Counted from the stretch's first letter, positions 41,448 through 52,173 are shown. The stretch: 64,000 nt of DNA from Setomelanomma holmii (GCA_010015745.1 ML978224.1:62001-126000), one strand, 5' to 3'. Numbers and translations are program-made. Notes: generated from the sequence alone by a model not told the origin.

Positions 41448-43625
41448 ATGTCGACCAGACCCATGGATGCAGAGAAGATGGACGTCGATGTGGTAGAGGA
41501 CCGCAGCGACTCAGACAGCTCTGAGAAGGAGAGCGAGGATGAGACGCCAGCTGAGCTCATGGTTACAACGAGGGAGAGGAGAGCCAACGCGGGCAATCGC
41601 ATGTCAACACTGCTCGCCAAGTCCGCTGAGGAGGAAGAAGAGTGGGGCGAGGAGTGGGAGGAAGCCCCGAACGAGGAGGAGTTTCAGGGCGGCGACGTTA
41701 ACGAGCAGGCCGACTACAACATGGACTCGTCGTCATCAGAGGAGGATGACGATGGCGACGACGACGATGCAGGCGAGAGAGAGTTGCGCAGGGCAGAACG
41801 CCAGGAGAAGAGCAAGAAGCGCAAAGCAGCCACCAACCCTTTCGCCGCAAGAGTCGCAGCAGTCACCCGAAAGAAGGTCAAACTTGACTTGCCTCCAGTA
41901 CAGTCACCTGTCAATGCGCCACCACGGCCAAAGAAGAAGTCAGAACGGGCATCATGGCTACCGACAGAGGAGGATGGTCCTGTGCGAGCGTCTGCGCGGA
42001 CGCAGACAGTGGCCAACAAGGAGGCTACCCTCTCAAAGCTGATGGAGAAGGACAAAAGGCGAGATGATACCCTGGCCATGATGAAAGCTGCTGAGGCACG
42101 GAAGAAGAAGGATGAGCCGAAGCCTTTGACGCAAGCTGAGAGGCTAGCCGAAGCCGCGCGCAACGAGAGGGTCAACAAGAAGACATTGCACAGATGGGAA
42201 GAGGCGGAAGAGGCGAGGGCGGCAGAAAGGCAGGCCAAGATTGATGCGATGAAGAACCGCAAGATGAAGGGACCATTCATCAGGTCCTACAGCGGGCCAG
42301 CGATCTTTGTAGATGGCAAGGTCAAATACACTGGCAAGGATGCGCCGACTCTGGAGCACCTGGTAGAGAAGCACAACAAAGAGCTGTCAACAACAGATTC
42401 GCAGGTAGCGGAAGGGAAGCCGCAGGAGCCGACTGCAGAAGAGAGTACACAAGACCAGACCACGCAACCTGCATCAAACGAAACACCACCGGTCAATGGC
42501 GTCTCGAACGACCACACCCAGCCCACTCGGGATTCACACCAAGACTCGCACAACTACTATCAAACCTCCACAAGTGTAGCACACTCACCATCTATGCCGA
42601 CAGCTCCATCACAGACCAACTACGGCTCACAGTTGCCTTGGATGGCTGCATCCCAGGCTTCCAGAGGAGACGTCTTCATGGGCTCACATGGCATGTCACT
42701 ACCAAATAGCGTCATGTTTGCGCCACCAAGTCAAGACTCCTTTCTTTTCGGCATCGACCAATACGCCCAACACCAACCATCACAAAGCACACCCTCCGAC
42801 CTCCCGCCAAATCCCTTCACGCAAGCGTCACCTTACCACGCATACACAACATCACAATCCCCCTTCCCACAACAACCTCACTCCGCACTCAGCGACCCTA
42901 TCTCCATACACCATGGCCCCGCCATCGGCCCTCAAGCCCTCCTCCAACAATTCCAACGTCAACCCGCACCTCCCGCGCCACCGCGCCGGAAATCTATCAA
43001 ACGGGCCCTCCGGAACCTACTCATCCTATCCGACTTCCCCAACCTCGACCTGCCTCCGCCCTCCTCGCGCGCAAAGACAGAAAGGTCCCTCACCAAAGAC
43101 AAAGACCGCGCAGCACTTGTCCAACTCTCCACAACCCTCTTCAACTGGTCTCTTCCAGATGCCACCGCCTTCGTAAACACTATGCTCGCCGCCCAAACAA
43201 AAGCCACCAAACGCGCTCGCGCGGAACACGAAGCAGCACTCAAACCAGTCAAGCCTTTATGCGCAGTCACGAATGCAGTGGCTCGCTATCGAGACCCGGA
43301 AACAGGCATTGCGTATCGTGACGCTCGCGCTTTTGGCGTGCTGCGAGGCGTGGTCGGCGGCGGGTTTGTGTGGTCTGGGGATCTGGGGTGTTATGTGGGC
43401 GGAAGAGCGAAGCCGTTGGAGAGTATGGGTGGGAAGGGGTTTTTGGGTATGCCGCCGGCGAAAGGTGTGCCGAGGAGGTTTTTGGAGATGCAGAAGCCGG
43501 TTGGGCAGATGCACAAGAGTGTTGAACGGGTGGTGGGGGCGGTAGGGACGGCTGCAGCGGCTGGGGAGAGTGTACGGCAGAGTCCAGCGGAGGTGAAGGT
43601 GGAGGGTAGTAGTGTTGTGACTTGA
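41448..43625 (+). CDS. swc2: Swc2/Vps72 (YL1), SWR1 complex subunit
   Basis: The YL1 family binds the H2A.Z-H2B dimer and free DNA and targets the SWR1 remodeller to nucleosome-free regions. Single exon, 725 residues. The YL1 N-terminal module starts with TRERRANAGNRMSTLL (about 41-56), then acidic EEEEEWGEEWEEAP and an Asp-rich run, the H2A.Z-binding part of the family, then Lys-rich helices (AERLAEAARNERVNKKTLHR) and GPFIRSYS. Residues 330-510 are a Gln/Ser/Pro linker. The YL1_C domain is at about 600-640: KPLCAVTNAVARYRDPETGI then YRDARAFGVLR. The two domains at the two ends and the nuclear composition make the identification firm. The 3' end converges on rps24. Confidence 0.9.
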   Translation: MSTRPMDAEKMDVDVVEDRSDSDSSEKESEDETPAELMVTTRERRANAGNRMSTLLAKSAEEEEEWGEEWEEAPNEEEFQGGDVNEQADYNMDSSSSEEDDDGDDDDAGERELRRAERQEKSKKRKAATNPFAARVAAVTRKKVKLDLPPVQSPVNAPPRPKKKSERASWLPTEEDGPVRASARTQTVANKEATLSKLMEKDKRRDDTLAMMKAAEARKKKDEPKPLTQAERLAEAARNERVNKKTLHRWEEAEEARAAERQAKIDAMKNRKMKGPFIRSYSGPAIFVDGKVKYTGKDAPTLEHLVEKHNKELSTTDSQVAEGKPQEPTAEESTQDQTTQPASNETPPVNGVSNDHTQPTRDSHQDSHNYYQTSTSVAHSPSMPTAPSQTNYGSQLPWMAASQASRGDVFMGSHGMSLPNSVMFAPPSQDSFLFGIDQYAQHQPSQSTPSDLPPNPFTQASPYHAYTTSQSPFPQQPHSALSDPISIHHGPAIGPQALLQQFQRQPAPPAPPRRKSIKRALRNLLILSDFPNLDLPPPSSRAKTERSLTKDKDRAALVQLSTTLFNWSLPDATAFVNTMLAAQTKATKRARAEHEAALKPVKPLCAVTNAVARYRDPETGIAYRDARAFGVLRGVVGGGFVWSGDLGCYVGGRAKPLESMGGKGFLGMPPAKGVPRRFLEMQKPVGQMHKSVERVVGAVGTAAAAGESVRQSPAEVKVEGSSVVT

Positions 43626-44044
43626 GTGAGGCCGATGTGTAGGTGTATTGTATGAGTAAGAGCAAACGAAGTGATGCATCACGACCATAGTAATAAGAAT
43701 TGAAATGTATCACTATCTTTTTGATTGACTTATGTGGACTGGAGGACAAATCGTGGGTCAATAGAGTTCGATAAGACGCGAGGCCTGCATAAGGACGGCC
43801 TGAGAGTGCAAGTGGCGAACATTTTGTATTCCAGGTATCGACGATATGCATCGATGGTCAGCAAAGAATGTTTCTCAAACGCCATCCGTCTTGCCGTTCC
43901 CTTCCGCAAGACCTTTTCATGTGTTCAGAGCTGTACATTGCAGCTCCGAACCAGCCGTGATGAAGAACCAGGCAAACCAGTTGAAGAGAAGCTGCCACTC
44001 GTGCCCGGCCATGGCCTTCGTAGTCATTGCGATGGTGCACCCGC
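43626..44044. other. Convergent 3' region of swc2 and rps24
   Basis: 419 bp of 3' untranslated and terminator sequence; no gene seen. Confidence 0.5.
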
Positions 44045-44605
44045 TTATTTCTTGTCCTTCTTCGCGCCACCCTTGGTCTTGGCGGTACCGCGGAACTCTT
44101 TCATCCTGTTCTTGCGCTGCTTGCCTGTGGTAGAGTCAGTATAATTGCTCAACTTCACAAATCCGTCGCAACATATGCGGCGTCATTGTATTGGTGGCCG
44201 GTAACGTACGCTGCTGCCTGCTGGCCTTCTCAACCTTGGTGGCCATGCCGTATCTTACGAGCCTGTAGCGGGGCTCGAACTTCTTCATCGCCTCGGCGCT
44301 GTCGTAGATGAGAGCAAAGCCAGTGCTCTTGCCACCACCGAAGTGTGTCTTGAAGCCGAAGACGGAGACATCGTCCTTCTTGGCCTTGTAGAGCTGGCCG
44401 AGCTTCTCGCGGAGCTCGTCCTTGGAGACGTTCGCGCGGTTGGGGTGGAGAACATCGCTATATGGCAACCGTCAGACCTTGTCGACCGGAATTACTGCCA
44501 GTATAGATGGGTATATTCCTGCACTTACACAACCATTTGGCGGCGACCGAGGAGGGGGTTGCGGATGAACTTGCGCGTGCGCAGGGTAACTTGGGAGTCG
44601 GACAT
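44045..44605 (-). CDS. rps24: 40S ribosomal protein eS24
   Basis: Component of the cytosolic small ribosomal subunit. Exons 44605-44529, 44457-44210 and 44124-44045, 134 residues, the family length. MSDSQVTLRTRKFIRNPLLG, then RRQMVVDVLHPNRANVSKDE, LGQLYKAKKDDVSVFGFKTH, FGGGKSTGFALIYDS, EPRYRLVRYGMATK and the basic end RKQRKNRMKEFRGTAK. The second donor sits inside a Val codon (GT|C), confirmed by the family sequence MVVDVLHP. Codon use is strongly C/G-ending, as expected for high expression. A further intron probably lies in the 5' leader. It is divergent from the eEF2 methyltransferase gene. Confidence 0.96.
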
Positions 44606-44989
44606 GTTGGCGGTGTTATCGACCTGCGTGCGTTAGGTTGATATTTCGAATAGCAATGGTATCACAATTGCTTCGTCGTAACGTACTGAACAGACCCGGA
44701 TCCTGCTGTTGTCGAATTGGCTGTGGTGTTAGTCGGCGGCAGGATGTGTCGTTGACTACGTGATCGAAATCCACGGTCAGCAAGTGGCGCTTGGACCAAG
44801 TCGTCGAAAATTAACCGAGTCTTGGCACTGCCGCAAACTTCGCGGATCAGAGCACGCTGACTATCTTGCACACAACGACAAGAATCTTGAAGATGAACTG
44901 AAACTATACCGGAGACACTCACGTCTCAATATCTATAGAGCACTTGCCTCGACCTTGAAACAGTTGAAGAGGTTGCATCTGCTGTCGAG
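44606..44989. promoter_or_regulatory. Divergent promoter of rps24 and the eEF2 methyltransferase, with leader intron
   Basis: 384 bp. On the minus strand a 63-nt intron fits at 44686-44624 (GTACGT donor, CTAAC branch, CACGCAG acceptor), ending 18 nt before the rps24 ATG. Leader introns are common in ribosomal-protein genes. Confidence 0.55.
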
Positions 44990-46338
44990 ATGGCAGATGC
45001 AGCTATTACAACCATCCTACGTATACTGCAACGACAGTACTTCCAATTGGTAGAGCCTCATCAATTCCGATGGCCAGAGGACGCATCACTCAAAAGGCCC
45101 GATATTCAGGCTTGGATTTTCACCAACATGTTCGACCTGAGCAAGGTCAAGTCACCGCCGCCCGACCGGTATCAACTTAGAGTTCTCAAGTTGCTCGTTG
45201 CCAAACTTGAGAGGTCAATTATTGACCCTGAGGAGGATGTACGACCACCACTTTCTTATTACGGCACCGCAAAGCTTTTCAATCATTTCAACATCAGTCG
45301 CGATCGAGATGTTACAGCAAATAGATTTCTGCTTTTGGAGCTTATCGATCTGGTCGTCCGCTAACAATCATTGCTTCTCGTGCACAGGAAATTTCAGATG
45401 ATCTCATGTCTGCCATGTCTGCTCTCCTCGATTCCAATGTTCCTTCAGAGGCCGACTCCGCTCAGCAGAAAGCATTCGTGACCTACTCATTTCCCAAGCA
45501 CCTAGTCATGGGCGGCAGCTCGGACGACCGGACTGTGACATTGCTCGAAGCCAGATCTATTATCTCAGCTTCGGGCACAACAGGCCTGAGGACATGGGAA
45601 GCAGCACTATTGCTTGGGATGTACCTTACTTCACCTAATGGCCAATCGCTGATCCGGGACAAAAGAGTGCTCGAATTGGGTGCCGGCACTGGCATGCTGT
45701 CCATACTATGCGCCAAACAAATCGAAGTCGCTGGCATCGTCGCGACAGATGGAGATGAGGCTGTTGTTGATTCAATCAAGACCAACCTCTTTCTCAATGA
45801 TCTCGATTCTAACGGATCTTCTACGCGCGTGCTGAGGACAGCTGCGCTGAAGTGGGGGTTTTCCCTGGACGCGACAACGTTCCCAGAAGACTACGGAATG
45901 GAAGCACCGGAAGTCCTTCTCGGAGCGGATGTTGTAAGAGTCTTGAGGACATGTGCTGGAGTCATCGCTTACGACAGCATCACAGACTTACGACAAGTCC
46001 GTCATTCCACGTCTCGTGTCGACAATGAGAGAATTCTTTCAGCTGAACCCAGCACTTAATGTGCTCATATCTGCAACGATTCGCAACGAGCAGACGTTCG
46101 AGACTTTTCTGAACGCGTGTAGTGGGTCTTCCAAGTCTTGAATTGTGCGGCATTACGCCATAGGTGAGCTGTCGCTGACTTTTGTCGGGTAGAGCGGAAC
46201 GGTTTCAGTTTCAAGCAGATCGATTTCGCGGCAGTCCCTGAACGTCACCAAGTTGGCCCGTTTTATCCAACATCCACTCCAATCCAGATATGGCACATCA
46301 CCAGAGGTCGGGTAAGAGAAGATGCATTCGCGTTCTGA
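44990..46338 (+). CDS. efm3: eEF2 lysine methyltransferase (Efm3/FAM86-like)
   Basis: Seven-beta-strand SAM-dependent methyltransferase. Family members trimethylate a lysine of translation elongation factor 2. Exons 44990-45238, 45388-45933, 45986-46121 and 46193-46338, 358 residues. The N-terminal helical FAM86-type region includes ILRILQRQYFQLVEP. Then QKAFVTYSFPKHLVMGGSSD, GLRTWEAALLLGMYL, SAM motif I KRVLELGAGTGMLSI (about residue 176), the acidic ATDGDE strand, and motif IV LLGADVTYDKSVIPRLV. The C-terminal strands from exon 4 contain GFSFKQIDFAAV and STPIQIWHITRGR. If the last intron is retained, the protein stops early at 46141; the spliced end is the better family match. Confidence 0.82.
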
Positions 46339-47828
46339 TGCGTCGGTTCAGATTCTTGTCGACCGACACGTGTTGGTCTGGGCCATGACTGTTGCATTCG
46401 AATAGCGTTCAAGGTTGGATGCACGCGGTGAGGTTTCAGCATGCTGTCTTTGAGCTTTCGACTCGGCTTGGTTCGACGTGTGTTCCTCGCTGAATGAGCT
46501 CATTGGTCTTTGACTTTTCGGTGGCTCGGACCCGCACTTCGCTTGCAAGGTCAATTCTCCAGACAGAAGCAGATGTACTGCATCGCATCGGAGCTTCGAG
46601 CACAATGCGAGTACCCTGTGCTGAAAATGCGATCCCGACTGGTTGATGCTGAGAGTTGCGTGCTTTCTATTAGCTCAGAGATATCATGAGCACCGGGTTA
46701 CCGCAACGAGAAGTCTGTGACACGTTCGCAGGAAGTCCTCATTCTGCAAAGAGTGTGCAACGCAAGACGTGATCCAGCCGCAGCTACCGATACGCACCCG
46801 GTTGGACAGAGAAGTTAATATGGTACCCGCTGACTAGTACACCACCAAAAGCCGGGCGTGGACCTTGTCACTCGGCTAATCCGTGGCACGATGCGCTGCT
46901 GCGATTCGCTAAAACAACGCTCATATGCGCAACACCACGATGAACATGGACAGGAATACGAGTGGCTTTCCCCGCCGTTGCTGCAACGGAAGAACTACAG
47001 ATTAAATTCAAGCACCGTGGTGGGTTGGGTGGGGGACACAGGCTTTGACTCAGCCAACAACGGCTGCGATATGGCGTGCTCTTGTGTGCTGGATGATCTC
47101 AATGGCTACACGGACGTCGCAATCGCGCATCATCCCCACACTTCTCACGATAACCCACCTGTATAATTAGTGCTCCGTCTTCAACCGTGTTCTAGAGCGG
47201 TTGTCCACGATCCGCTTACTGCCAGGGTGCTCATACTTATTGACGCATTCCCCTCGCAAGCTGTCGTTGCTACTCATCTCAAACATATTGGCTAGCATCG
47301 ACCTCCGACGTTTGCCGCAAGCACACAGGAAACCCTCGGCTTTCGTCTAGCATCTATCGCGTCTTATCGCGCAACAGCCCAGTCGGTTGATCAGCCGCCG
47401 GAATCGCAACACGCGAACGTTATCACGAAGACTAGGCAAAGGTACTGCGCCTATCCTTCCGACGTCACACGCCCCAAATCAATTGTAAGTTTGTTGTCTT
47501 TGGAGAGTCTTGTACTCTTTGTTTCTCTGGACGAGTGCGTCCTTGCTCCACTCACCGTCCCTTGTCATTGCGATTGTGTTTGGCCGAGATCGAGAGTGCC
47601 ACCGAAGATTGTTCCTGGCTAAATCTTCGATGCAGGGGGCCCCGCGATAAGCTTCTAAACAAAGCCATCTGCCGTCATATCAGCGCCAGAACAGCAGGTA
47701 CATTGCGGCTGTGTCACCGCTTCTTCGCCGTTTGCCAGCCTGTAACAAAACGCGCTCACCATCATCACTGCGCACCGTGCGCGATTAATCGAGTGAGGCT
47801 TTAAAGTTCACCGACTCCATTCCATACC
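46339..47828. other. Intergenic, 1.5 kb, nothing recognised
   Basis: Long upstream region of the ECL1-family gene. A frame at 46858-47166 has no motif. Long upstream regions are common for stress-regulated genes; whether this one is regulatory is inference. Confidence 0.45.
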
Positions 47829-48850
47829 ATGGCAACACATCACGTTCGTCACCCGTCGCATCACTCAAAAAGGTCGTTGCCAGCGCACGCGCGGCCTAAG
47901 CCCGCCCCTCTTGCAAAACGCTCGCATTCCTACGGCAGCAAGGTTAGCAGCAAAAACGCTCATCACAAGGAGCCGGAAAGCGAGCTCTGGGACGACGAGG
48001 ACTCGATGGCCGTCAGCTTTTTGAATTTCTGGTAAGTTTGTCTGTATATCTTGGTAGTGTTGATCATGCTGACATGTCATAGCACGGTCTGTGAAAAGCA
48101 AATCATCACTCCAAGCAATTCGATTCTGTACTGCTCTGAGAGGTAATTCACCGCAATGATCTGCATGCACGGACCCTTTGCTGACCCACATGCAGCTGCC
48201 GCAACAAGGACACCGAAAAGAGCTTTACATTCGCACATGAGCCTTACTCGTCACCAACTACGCCTTTTGCCAACTTTTCTTTCGAGGACCTCCACTACCG
48301 CGACATCGTCCCTCAGCGCTCGCCTACCCAGCCTGAGTCAAAACGATCGTCATGTGCGTTCTCAGACATCTCGTTGGACGATAACACCATGTCGATAGAT
48401 GAGAAGTCCCAACCACTGGACTCGGAAGCATTACGATACCTTCGCCAATTCCAGTCGTACAAACACCCAGCCGAGACAGTGCGACCTTACCGCCCTCGTT
48501 ACAACCGAGCTTCCACTTCGCAAGTCAGCTTCAGCGCCGCACCGTCATTGTCACATACACCAGCGTCGTCATTCAGTTACTCGTTACCATATACCCCCGC
48601 AACTGCACGTCCGCTGCCACCCAGACATAATCCAAATAGCGCTTCGTATGGATCAAAGTCAATAGACCTTGTTACACCAGTGACGGCGCCTTCGAGTCCC
48701 AAGTCCTACTCGCATAAATCGCCAGCGATATCCACGACGTCGACGAGTACCATCGAGGGTGAGATCGTGTACGCCAAGTCGCCAGTGCCTTCTCTATCTG
48801 CCGCCAACGGAAGTCTGGGACGACTGTTGGCATTGACGCCTCGCGCCTAG
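47829..48850 (+). CDS. ECL1-family zinc-binding protein
   Basis: ECL1-type proteins extend chronological lifespan in fission yeast and respond to sulfur and zinc starvation. Exons 47829-48031, 48083-48142 and 48196-48850, phases TG|C and AG|C, 305 residues. Before the core lies a His/Lys-rich start (MATHHVRHPSHHSKRSLPAH). The zinc module reads AVSFLNFWC-equivalent NFCTVCEKQI...ILYCSESC, that is C-x2-C about residues 68-71 and YC-x2-SC at about 85-89, followed by RNKD. The rest is Ser/Pro-rich and disordered, with TPVTAPSSPKSYS and a C-terminal LLALTPRA. The middle exon is only 60 nt and codes most of the zinc module. The family assignment rests on the Cys pattern. Confidence 0.75.
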
Positions 48851-49352
48851 CTGGCGCGATTTTAACTTCAACAGACTGACATCTTCTACCTTGTCAATCT
48901 GCACTTTTTCAAGCATTTTCTTGTAATTCTTCATCGCCACCCAATAGTAGTGCACGCGGGTTACAGGCGTCAAGTTCGTTTTCGCAGCAAGAGGTTCCCG
49001 TGAATGAGCCTCGGGTCGCATTTTACCGAAAAGAAAGCATGACATAGAACAATACAATGAAACCAAAGTCCGGGATTTGATCCCAAATCCCACACAGAAG
49101 AAGCATCTACTCTTGAAGGGTGTTAAACGTAGTTTATATCACTTTCTCGTTGCTACATCTGGCATCGAAGCATGCCTATCGTCCAAGTCCAAGTCCAACA
49201 CTAGTGTCTTACCCTGTCTATATCACACGTTCCCTGTGATGTACAAAACTAATCAGCTCGTCTCTATCACGATTCATACCTTGCACACATCTCCACACCT
49301 CCTAAATCTCGACTCGCGCGTCCCAGCCCTGGACACCAATCCCACTCCATCC
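48851..49352. other. Intergenic between convergent genes
   Basis: About 500 bp. It includes a short inverted sequence around 49073-49090 (GGGATTTGATCCCAAATCCC), which could form a hairpin; no gene seen. Confidence 0.5.
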
Positions 49353-49664
49353 TTATTCCTCGTTTTCTTCATCTCCTTCATCATCGGACTCATCTCCGTC
49401 TCGTCCCTCAGCCATCGTGCCCATATCGCTCCTACACATGGGACACGTCGGCGACCTGGCACTCTCACCTTCCAATGCCTGCACCAAACAATCGAACATG
49501 AGCACATGCCCGCATGGCGTGCGCACGGGGGTCACGTTTCCTTCCAAGCCGGGCTCGCCGTGGTCTGCCCAGCAGAACGTGAAACGCATATCGTTGCGGT
49601 CGATAGACTCCACAGGCACCGTGGGCAGGCTAGAGACATAGGCATGGGCTTGATCGTGCGTCAT
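49353..49664 (-). CDS. Small variant RING-like zinc-finger protein
   Basis: Single exon, 103 residues from ATG 49664. Cys/His pattern: FCWADH, then TPCGHVLMFDC, then CPMC, i.e. P-C-x-H-x5-C and C-P-x-C as in RING ligases, but the first pair is C-x3-H instead of C-x2-C. The tail is acidic (DGDESDDEGDEENEE). RING proteins usually act as ubiquitin E3 ligases; with a degenerate first pair this is unproven. A related small protein lies at 50858-51145 on the same strand, so this is probably part of a lineage-specific family. Confidence 0.6.
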   Translation of the reverse strand: MTHDQAHAYVSSLPTVPVESIDRNDMRFTFCWADHGEPGLEGNVTPVRTPCGHVLMFDCLVQALEGESARSPTCPMCRSDMGTMAEGRDGDESDDEGDEENEE

Positions 49665-49832
49665 GCTGTTGTTCGTGGGAAATCGAGCCTAGCTAGGACC
49701 TAAACCTAAGGCGAGGATATCGACTTGACCAACGGCTAGGTTTGTGAAAAATTCGGTACTCGAACTGTCGGATTCACATGACAAAGCTTGAATGCCAAAC
49801 GACCATTCCGGTGTAGCATGAGGTGGCGTAGG

Positions 49833-50333
49833 CTAGTTCGGCGTAGTAACACCCCCAGCGTTCAGCGCGTTCATGATACTGGTCAGTTCGAGGTCCGTGG
49901 GAGATGGCACACCAAGGACGTTCAGCGCATCAAGAATATCGTCTAGGCTGGGTGGGTCGGGCAGGTGCACATCGGCAGCGTTCAGAGCGGAGATGATGTC
50001 GTTGATAGAGGGGTTGGTAGGAGGTGGCAAGTGCGAAGGGGAAACGACTAGTGGTATAGAAGGAAACCGGCTTAAAGCCATGGGAGCATAGGAAATGCTT
50101 GTTGGAGCCTTCGTAGCAGTTGCGTTGTCCGGCGGCGGATCAGTGGGCACATTGTTCTCGGCGGTGACTGGGTGTTCAGGAGGCGGATGTGTCGCAGGTG
50201 TCCAAGCTGACCATCCACTTGACGCATGCTGGGCATGTCCCGAAAGAGATGATGGGGACAGAGATTAAATGGAGGAGGAGGGATACTGTGGTTGGCTGCC
50301 AGTAGTGGTGGTTGAGTCTGGCATGTTGTCCAT
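49833..50333 (-). pseudogene. Repeat-containing protein with one in-frame stop
   Basis: From ATG 50333 (MDNMPDSTTTTGSQPQYPSS) one frame runs to a TAA at 50267-50265 and then stays open in the same frame to the stop at 49833-49835. The downstream part is rich in Pro and ends with three copies of an about 22-residue motif: INDIISALNAADVHLPDP, LDDILDALNVLGVPSP and LTSIMNALNAGGVTTP. The TAA could come from CAA by one C-to-T change. No in-phase intron removes it. If translation started later, only GTG or an internal Met (about 50082) is available. It lies between the two variant-RING genes. No family was recognised; the repeats look like short amphipathic helices. Confidence 0.45.
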
Positions 50334-50857
50334 CGTTGCGGCTGAGGCAGCCGTTGAATGGAGGTCTCGATGTGGGTGTGCTGAGGGAGACAAGCTGAAG
50401 TAACAGCAGCAAGCGTTGGTAGTGTAGAGAACGAAAGAGAATGGTTCATGCGAAGAAACGAGCATCAGGGCTCACGGGCCAGCACGGCGCGTCATGGGGT
50501 CTATGGCAGTGATGGGGTGAAAGAGCGTGGAATACGCCACTTCACTGACGATGACACGATGGAGGTAGGAAAAAACAGTATAGTATGGATAAGAAGTTGA
50601 AACGTGAGACATCTTATGAGCACTCTTCTGATGGACTTTGGGTGTTCCTTGGTACGGAAGGAGCATAACTCTGGTACACTAAGACGGACTGATATATTGT
50701 TGAACAAAGGAGTATAGTTAAGGAAAACACCTCTATTCTATAGAACGCCGTCACGCCTTACGCCAGTGAGATAAAAGCCGCATGCTTGAGTCTAACCACG
50801 AATTAGCAGTTTGCGAGGAAGGAAGAAATCTATCCGCCGTCAACATATGGCAAAGAC
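50334..50857. other. Intergenic, 524 bp
   Basis: Promoter of the repeat protein and 3' region of the second RING-like gene. No gene called. Confidence 0.45.
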
Positions 50858-51145
50858 CTACTCGGCAGGTGCCGGGCCTATCAGCGCAGACCAGTACAAC
50901 GCCTCCAGCATATCCCGTCCACACTCCGGGCACTCCAAATCCCAACCTCGAGTACCATCAAGTAGACAACCTGTCTGGAACAGATGATCACAAGGTGTCT
51001 TCACAAGGTCACCTCGTCGTGCGGTTCCACACTTGTCCGAACACTTCGAGAACCCAAAGCGATCCCGAGTAGGCTCGCCGATGGTTGGTAGAGAATCAAC
51101 AAAATATTTTGTTGAGAGTGCGAATTGAGTAGACGTGATGCTCAT
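50858..51145 (-). CDS. Small variant RING-like protein, second copy
   Basis: Single exon, 95 residues from ATG 51145. The zinc pattern is KCSDKCG, TPCDHLFQTGC and CPEC, i.e. C-x3-C, P-C-x-H-x5-C and C-P-x-C. It shares the TPC-x-H-x5-C core and overall size with 49353-49664 but is otherwise diverged, so an old duplication is likely. The stop of the neighbouring minus-strand gene is only 27 bp upstream of this ATG, unusually tight for a fungus. It may instead be a last exon of that gene. Confidence 0.55.
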   Translation of the reverse strand: MSITSTQFALSTKYFVDSLPTIGEPTRDRFGFSKCSDKCGTARRGDLVKTPCDHLFQTGCLLDGTRGWDLECPECGRDMLEALYWSALIGPAPAE

Positions 51146-51172
51146 AACGAGCGCGCACCTCTTTCATGATCT

Positions 51173-51672
51173 TCAAATAATCCTTACCATGGCTATCCGC
51201 AAGGACTTGAACACAGTCGAGATGGCGGAAAAGATCGTGTGATGTGCCAGGCAGAACGTTCGGTCGACTAAGCCAGTAAGCAAGGTACTGCGTAATATGA
51301 TGTTTGCATGGTACAGTTCGAACAAGATCTTTGTAAGGGCGAAATCGGCCTCGGGATGGACTTTGTAAGCAACTTCCACGAGGGCTGAGCCAAACTCGGG
51401 CAAAAGTTCTCCAACTTGGGAGAAGGTCAGTGCTTTATCCGGGTTACACAGGTTGATTGAAGCGGTGAAGAAGACTGGGACTTGATCGCCATCGCGGGCC
51501 TGTTCCTTTGCAGCTTGGCGGTCGTGTTCTTCTAAAAAGAAATTGTTTACAAAAAATACGAACTGAAAAGAATTGATGCATTGGAGGAACGAGCATTCCG
51601 CAGATCGTCTGGTATGTAGAACTCCAGCCAGGCTAGTGGATCGATAACTCTGCGCTCAAGCTCGTCTATCAT
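51173..51672 (-). CDS. Hypothetical protein, probably two exons
   Basis: ATG 51672. Exon 1 is 51672-51564 (MIDELERRVIDPLAWLEFYI), a very short 32-nt intron (GTTCGT...TTTTTAG) follows, then exon 2 is 51531-51173, 155 residues. The intron is below the usual fungal minimum, so the model is tentative; it could be a frameshifted gene. Exon 2 is clearly protein-like (EQARDGDQVPVFFTASINLC, PEFGSALVEVAYKVHPEADF) and helical. Its last codons overlap a GTAAGG donor, so splicing into the RING-like frame downstream is conceivable. No family was recognised. Confidence 0.4.
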
Positions 51673-52173
51673 GGTTTCGAAGGTGCGTCACTATTCCGAC
51701 TCATCGACACCAATTGGCACATTGTTTGCTGCATCGAAGGCTAATCCCGCGTCGATGAGATCAGATTAATCGAAGGTGAAATGGGCAATGGTCGATATGA
51801 TGATAGTGTTCGAGTTGTGAAGTCGTGGATGACAGTCGATGAGTTTCTCAACTGTGAAAGTGAGGATTGCTGTGGTTACGTGGGAATGGTGTGGAGATTG
51901 TTCGGAGGGTTGATGAGGTTATGCTAGACGTGGGCGTAACATTGTATAGAGGCGGTATCCGGACACATTGTATACGCACATGATCATACATCGAGACACA
52001 ATATCTCCGAATACAACGCCTCGGGCTCTGAAGTCTTGCGTTGTGTTAGATACGAATAGGGCCATGACAGTGTACAGTGTACACAGATGTGAAGGCCTCG
52101 TTGGGTAAGCAGTCTGAAGCGATCTTTGTTGTCCCATAGAGGTCAGCGCCCTATACAATTATGCCATGGTGAC
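51673..52173. other. Intergenic or decayed coding, 500 bp
   Basis: On the minus strand near 51700-51790 a stretch reads IISTIAHFTFD, then after a stop LIDAGLAFDAANNVPIGVDE, which looks like broken coding sequence upstream of the preceding gene. Confidence 0.35.

Noticed and set aside
46858..47166. 102-codon plus-strand frame
   Set aside because: No motif and no conserved-looking segment; intergenic.
49070..49100. GGGATTTGATCCCAAATCCC near a T-loop-like sequence
   Set aside because: Considered as a tRNA end, but no acceptor, D or anticodon arms can be folded around it.
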